Assembly (NCBI GenBank): GCA_002427995.1
Contig: DIZV01000173.1
Location: 14,328 to 23,067 of the forward strand
Length of the DNA stretch: 8,740 bases
Reading direction: 5' to 3'
Source: Chloroflexi bacterium UBA6019
Lineage (GTDB): Bacteria > Chloroflexota > Dormibacteria > Dormibacterales > Dormibacteraceae
Shown here: positions 5,138-8,740 of the stretch, piece by piece
Layout of the letters: every line of letters begins with the position of its first letter
Numbering within the stretch: the stretch's first letter is position 1
Translations under genes and position numbers: made by a program
Notes under the pieces: generated by a model
The model's input: the letters and a program-made list of their open reading frames with translations, nothing else
Databases searched by the model: none
Told to the model about the DNA's origin: nothing

Positions 5138-7522
5138 ATGCCGCGTCCGCCGGCCAAACCCCTCTCCGGCGCCGAGCTGAAGGGGCTTGACGCCTACTGG
5201 CGGGCGGCCAACTACCTCTCCGTCGGACAGATCTACCTGCTCGACAATCCCCTCCTCGAGGAGCCGCTCCGGCTCGAGCAGGTCAAGCCCCGGCTGCTCG
5301 GCCACTGGGGCACGACGCCAGGGCTGAACCTTGTCTACGCCCACCTCAACCGGGTGATCAAGGCGCGCGACCTCGACGCCATGTACGTGATCGGCCCCGG
5401 GCACGGGGGGCCGGGCATCGTCGCCAACGCCTGGCTGGAGGGGACCTACAGCGAGGTCTACCCGGACATCCCTCCCGACCGCGATGGGATGCGCCGCCTC
5501 TTCCGCCAATTCTCCTTCCCCGGCGGAATTCCGAGCCATGTCGCACCGGAGACGCCGGGCTCGATCCACGAGGGCGGCGAGCTCGGGTACTCGCTCCTCC
5601 ACGCCTACGGCGCGGCGTTCGACAACCCGGGCCTGCTGGTCGCCTGCGTGATCGGCGACGGCGAGGCCGAGACCGGGCCCCTCGCCGGCAGCTGGCACTC
5701 CAACAAGTTCCTCAACCCGGCGCGAGACGGCGCCGTGCTGCCGATCCTCCATTTGAACGGCTGGAAGATCGCCAACCCGACCGTCCTCGGGCGGCTACCC
5801 CGGCGGGAGCTGACCTCCCTCCTGGAGGGCTACGGTCATCACCCCTTCTTCGTCGAGGGCGACCAACCAGCGGCCGTTCATCGGCGCCTGGCGGCGGTGC
5901 TGGACGAGGTGTTGGACGAGATCGCGCAGATCCAGCGGAAGGCCCGTAACGGGGGCTCGAGCGGGGTGCCCCGCTGGCCGGTGATCGTGCTCCGAACGCC
6001 CAAGGGCTGGACCTGCCCGAAAGAGGTCGACGGGGTGCCCGTGGAAGGCACCTACCGCGCCCACCAGGTCCCCATCACCGACTTGGAGGAGCCCGGCCAC
6101 CTGCGCCTGCTGGAGGAGTGGATGCGCGGCTATCGCCCGCAGGAGCTGTTCGAATCCGCCGGCCGGCTGCGGCCGGAGCTGGCCGCGCTGGCGCCCCGCG
6201 GGGAGCGGCGGATGAGCGCCAACCCCCACGCCAACGGCGGGCTGCTGCTGAGGGATCTCGACCTCCCCGACTTCCGCGACTATGCCGTCGAGGTCGCCCA
6301 CCCGGCGCAGTCGATCAGCGAGGCGACCAGGGTCCTCGGCGGCTTCCTCCGCGATGTGATCGTGCGCAACCCCGCCTCCTTCCGCCTGGTCGGGCCGGAC
6401 GAGACCGCGTCCAACCGGCTCCAGGCCGTGTTCGAGGCGACCGCCAAGACCTGGCTTGAACCGCTGACGCCGCTCGATGACAACCTGGCCCCTGATGGCC
6501 GGGTGCTGGAGGTGCTCAGCGAGCACCTTTGCCAGGGCTGGCTGGAGGGGTACCTGCTGACCGGCCGGCATGGCCTCTTCAACTGCTACGAGGCCTTCAT
6601 CCACATCGTCGACTCGATGTTCAACCAGCACGCCAAGTGGCTGAAGGTGACCAACCAGATCCCCTGGCGGCGGCCGATCGCGTCCCTCAACTACCTGCTG
6701 ACCTCGCATGTCTGGCGGCAGGACCACAACGGTTTCAGCCACCAGGACCCGGGCTTCATCGACCACGTCGTGAACAAGAAGGCGGAGATCGTCCGCGTCT
6801 ATCTGCCCCCCGACGCCAACTGCCTGCTCTCGGTCGCCGACCACTGCCTGCGCAGCCGCCAGTACATCAACGTCATCGTCGCCGGCAAGCAGCCGGCCCT
6901 CAACTACCTGTCGATGGCGGAAGCCGTCGCTCACTGCACCCGCGGGATCGGCAGTTGGGACTGGGCCGGCAACGACGACGGCGGCGACCCGGACGTCGTG
7001 CTCGCCTGCGCCGGCGACATCCCTGCCCTCGAGGCCGCGGCTGCCGCCGACCTCATCCGCCGGCGCCTGCCCGACCTCAAGCTTCGCTTTGTCAACGTGG
7101 TCGACCTGATGCGGCTGCAGCCCCCGAGCGAGCATCCCCACGGCCTGCCCGACAGCGAGTTCGACGCGCTCTTCACGACCGACCGGCCGGTGATCTTCGC
7201 CTACCACGGCTACCCGGGCCTGATCCACCGCCTCACCTATCGGCGGACCAACCACGACAACCTGCACGTGCGGGGCTACAAGGAGGAGGGCACGACTACG
7301 ACGCCCTTCGACATGGTGATGATGAACGACCTCGACCGCTTCCGCCTCGTGATGGACGTGATCGACCGCGTTCCCGGGCTGGGCGCCCGGGCGGCCCCTC
7401 TCCGGCGGGAGATGAGCGACCTCCGCGCGAGCCACCGCCAATACACCCGCGACCACGGCGACGACCCCGCCGACGTGAAGGACTGGGCCTGGCCGGTCCC
7501 CCAACGCGGCACGCCCGCCTGA
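5138..7522 (+). CDS. xfp: xylulose-5-phosphate/fructose-6-phosphate phosphoketolase
   Basis: TPP- and Mg-dependent enzyme splitting xylulose 5-phosphate (and in many members fructose 6-phosphate) with phosphate into acetyl phosphate plus glyceraldehyde 3-phosphate (or erythrose 4-phosphate). 794 residues, full length for the family. Signatures in order: AYWRAANYLSVGQIYLLDNPLL (19-40, core WRAANYLSVGQ), GHWGTTPG (55-62), GPGHGGPG (86-93), the TPP/Mg loop GDGEAETGP (173-181), YRAHQ (His309), WLEGY (Glu470, probable catalytic Glu), HNGFSHQDPG (530-539), then the C-terminal XFP domain with AYHGYPGLIHRLTYRR (688-703). The expected active-site histidines are present, so it should be active. Substrate preference between xylulose 5-P and fructose 6-P cannot be settled by eye. 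The start at 5138 leaves a normal short N-terminal extension before AYWRAANY. Its neighbour ackA, 7 nt downstream, consumes the acetyl phosphate. Confidence 0.97.
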   Translation: MPRPPAKPLSGAELKGLDAYWRAANYLSVGQIYLLDNPLLEEPLRLEQVKPRLLGHWGTTPGLNLVYAHLNRVIKARDLDAMYVIGPGHGGPGIVANAWLEGTYSEVYPDIPPDRDGMRRLFRQFSFPGGIPSHVAPETPGSIHEGGELGYSLLHAYGAAFDNPGLLVACVIGDGEAETGPLAGSWHSNKFLNPARDGAVLPILHLNGWKIANPTVLGRLPRRELTSLLEGYGHHPFFVEGDQPAAVHRRLAAVLDEVLDEIAQIQRKARNGGSSGVPRWPVIVLRTPKGWTCPKEVDGVPVEGTYRAHQVPITDLEEPGHLRLLEEWMRGYRPQELFESAGRLRPELAALAPRGERRMSANPHANGGLLLRDLDLPDFRDYAVEVAHPAQSISEATRVLGGFLRDVIVRNPASFRLVGPDETASNRLQAVFEATAKTWLEPLTPLDDNLAPDGRVLEVLSEHLCQGWLEGYLLTGRHGLFNCYEAFIHIVDSMFNQHAKWLKVTNQIPWRRPIASLNYLLTSHVWRQDHNGFSHQDPGFIDHVVNKKAEIVRVYLPPDANCLLSVADHCLRSRQYINVIVAGKQPALNYLSMAEAVAHCTRGIGSWDWAGNDDGGDPDVVLACAGDIPALEAAAAADLIRRRLPDLKLRFVNVVDLMRLQPPSEHPHGLPDSEFDALFTTDRPVIFAYHGYPGLIHRLTYRRTNHDNLHVRGYKEEGTTTTPFDMVMMNDLDRFRLVMDVIDRVPGLGARAAPLRREMSDLRASHRQYTRDHGDDPADVKDWAWPVPQRGTPA

Positions 7523-7529
7523 GCCGCGT

Positions 7530-8609
7530 TTGCCGATCCTGGTCGTCAACGCCGGGTCCAGCAGCCTCAAGCTGCGGCTGCTCGACGACGGCGACCGGAC
7601 CCTGGCGGAGCATGAGCTGGACGGTACCGGCGGCAGGGTCGACAAGAAGGCATTGGAGTCGGCCGTCCGGGAGGCCGGCCGGCTTGACGCGGTGGGCCAC
7701 CGGGTCGTTCACGGCGGACCGCTTTTCGCCGCCGCCGTCCGCCTCAATCCGGAGGTGCTGGCTTACCTGAAGTCGCTGACCGACCTCGCGCCGCTTCACC
7801 AGCCACCTTCGCTGGAGGCGATCGCGGACGTCGGCCGGCTGCTTCCCAAAGTGCCCGCGATCGCCTGCTTCGACACCGCCTTTCACCACGGGCTCCCGGC
7901 TGCGGCCGCCACCTATGCCATCCCGCGCGAGTGGCGGGAGCGCTGGTCCATCCGCCGCTACGGCTTCCACGGTCTCTCCCATGCCTACGCCTCCCGGCGG
8001 GCGGCCGAAATCCTCGGGCGTCCGCTCGAGTCGCTCCGTCTCGTCACCTGCCACCTCGGCTCCGGCGCCTCCCTCGCCGCGGTCAAAGGAGGCCTGTCGG
8101 TCGACACCACGATGGGCTTCACCCCGCTCGAGGGCCTCGTCATGGGGACGCGGTCGGGCACTGTCGACCCCGGCCTCCTGCTCTGGCTGATCCGCCGCGG
8201 CAAGGTCAGCCCGGCAAGGCTCAACGATGCGCTAGAGACCCGCTCGGGCCTGCAGGCCCTGGCGGGGACCGCCGACATGCGCGAGGTGCTCGCCCGCCCC
8301 GACGCGGCCCCGGCCATCGCCGTCTACCTGCACCGGTTGCGCGCCCTGGTCGCCGCAATGGCGGCCGCCATGGACGGCCTTGACGCGCTCGTCTTCACCG
8401 GCGGAATCGGGGAGCACGCCGCCCCGATTCGAGCTGGCGCCGCCGCCGGCCTCGGCTTCCTCGGCGTCGCCATCGACCGCCGGCGGAACGAGGGGCGGGG
8501 CGACCGCGAGATCGGCCGCCGCGGGGCCGCGGTGCGCACCCTGGTCGTGGAGGCCCGCGAGGACCTCGAGATCGCCCGCCAGGTCCGGCGGTTGCTGCGG
8601 GCCCGCTGA
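7530..8609 (+). CDS. ackA: acetate kinase, short form
   Basis: Transfers phosphate from acetyl phosphate to ADP, giving acetate and ATP; cytoplasmic ASKHA-fold kinase. Motifs: NAGSSSLK (7-14), GHRVVHGG (56-63, R58), APLHQP (87-92), FDTAFH (114-119, D115), RRYGFHGLSH (142-151, H147), CHLGSGAS (174-181), MGFTPLEGLVMGTRSGTVDP (195-214, R208), FTGGIGEH (289-296) and EDLEIA near the C-terminus. From residue 58 these align at a constant offset of 33 with R91, D148, H180, N211 and R241 of the Methanosarcina enzyme. The protein, 359 residues against about 400, is therefore shortened mainly in the N-terminal lobe between NAGSSSLK and GHRVVHGG. The Asn of the nucleotide-binding HLGNG motif is Ser178. 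The start is TTG at 7530, forced by the conserved PILVVNAGSSS with no ATG nearby. There is no clear Shine-Dalgarno, so it is probably translationally coupled to xfp. Confidence 0.93.
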   Translation: MPILVVNAGSSSLKLRLLDDGDRTLAEHELDGTGGRVDKKALESAVREAGRLDAVGHRVVHGGPLFAAAVRLNPEVLAYLKSLTDLAPLHQPPSLEAIADVGRLLPKVPAIACFDTAFHHGLPAAAATYAIPREWRERWSIRRYGFHGLSHAYASRRAAEILGRPLESLRLVTCHLGSGASLAAVKGGLSVDTTMGFTPLEGLVMGTRSGTVDPGLLLWLIRRGKVSPARLNDALETRSGLQALAGTADMREVLARPDAAPAIAVYLHRLRALVAAMAAAMDGLDALVFTGGIGEHAAPIRAGAAAGLGFLGVAIDRRRNEGRGDREIGRRGAAVRTLVVEAREDLEIARQVRRLLRAR

Positions 8610-8689
8610 CGGCCTACGTTTGATCTCAGCCTGGAGGTCCTGCTGCCAGCCGAGCCGGAGCCGGTCAACCTCGAGCTGGAGAGGACAGC

Positions 8690-8740
8690 ATGCCTTCGCC
8701 AGCCTCGGCGGGATGCTCGAGCTGGGAGGCGTGCGCCTCA
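8690..8740 (+). CDS. possible start of a next gene, cut by window edge
   Basis: An ATG at 8690 is preceded by GGAGAGG (8678-8684) with a 5-nt spacer, the best Shine-Dalgarno in this gap. It opens MPSPASAGCSSWEACAS to the window end, too short to recognise. Codon third positions in this frame are mixed for GC-rich DNA. A different frame with ATG at 8713 reads MLELGGVRL, which resembles strands in several families, including the N-terminal part of MBL-fold hydrolases. Either frame could be the real gene. The segment from ackA to 8690 shows no other gene and no terminator-like hairpin with a T-run. Confidence 0.25.
   Translation, partial: MPSPASAGCSSWEACAS

Noticed and set aside
3929..7645. Long minus-strand open frames (3929-5752 and 5795-7645) opposite leuA, xfp and ackA
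   Set aside because: They lie across conserved plus-strand genes and their junctions, and their translations are low-complexity with no family signature.
8607..8740. Readthrough extension of AckA in the same frame
   Set aside because: Acetate kinases end near EDLEIA plus a short helix, as here. The extension shows no family similarity, and a single TGA separates it.

Overview
This window is about 8.7 kb of GC-rich DNA (roughly 70% by eye). Four large genes and a regulated leader account for nearly all of it. The GC content, the type 2 LeuA aligning residue for residue with mycobacterial LeuA, and a leucine-codon attenuator in front of leuA all suggest a high-GC Actinomycetota-like bacterium, possibly a deep lineage such as Thermoleophilia. 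That placement is inference. No mobile element, tRNA, rRNA or CRISPR array is visible.

Layout. (1) Positions 1-816, plus strand: the C-terminal two thirds of a threonine synthase, cut by the window edge. (2) Positions 821-3115, minus strand: a complete molybdenum-hydroxylase large subunit of the form II CoxL / xanthine dehydrogenase type, convergent with thrC (4 bp between stops) and without its usual iron-sulfur and FAD partners nearby. (3) Positions 3116-3406: a divergent regulatory region. It holds a perfect 21-bp palindrome, a small leader ORF encoding MNRRSELLLT whose three consecutive Leu codons lie just before its stop, a GC-rich hairpin starting at the next base, and a strong intrinsic-terminator hairpin with a T-rich tail. 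(4) Positions 3407-5104: leuA, 2-isopropylmalate synthase. (5) Positions 5138-7522: a full-length xylulose-5-P/fructose-6-P phosphoketolase. (6) Positions 7530-8609: a shortened acetate kinase starting with TTG. (7) The last 131 bases hold a plausible start of another gene, too short to identify.

How the genes fit together. Phosphoketolase and acetate kinase form a two-step route from sugar phosphate through acetyl phosphate to acetate and ATP. LeuA uses acetyl-CoA in the first step of leucine synthesis and is probably controlled by leucyl-tRNA supply through the attenuator. leuA, xfp and ackA are co-directional with gaps of 33 and 7 nt and no obvious terminator between them. Transcription through the leucine attenuator may therefore continue into the phosphoketolase pathway, which would couple a central carbon shunt to leucine status. 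This coupling and the palindrome shared with the orphan Mo-hydroxylase promoter are the most interesting parts of the window. No wholly unknown multi-gene system was found.
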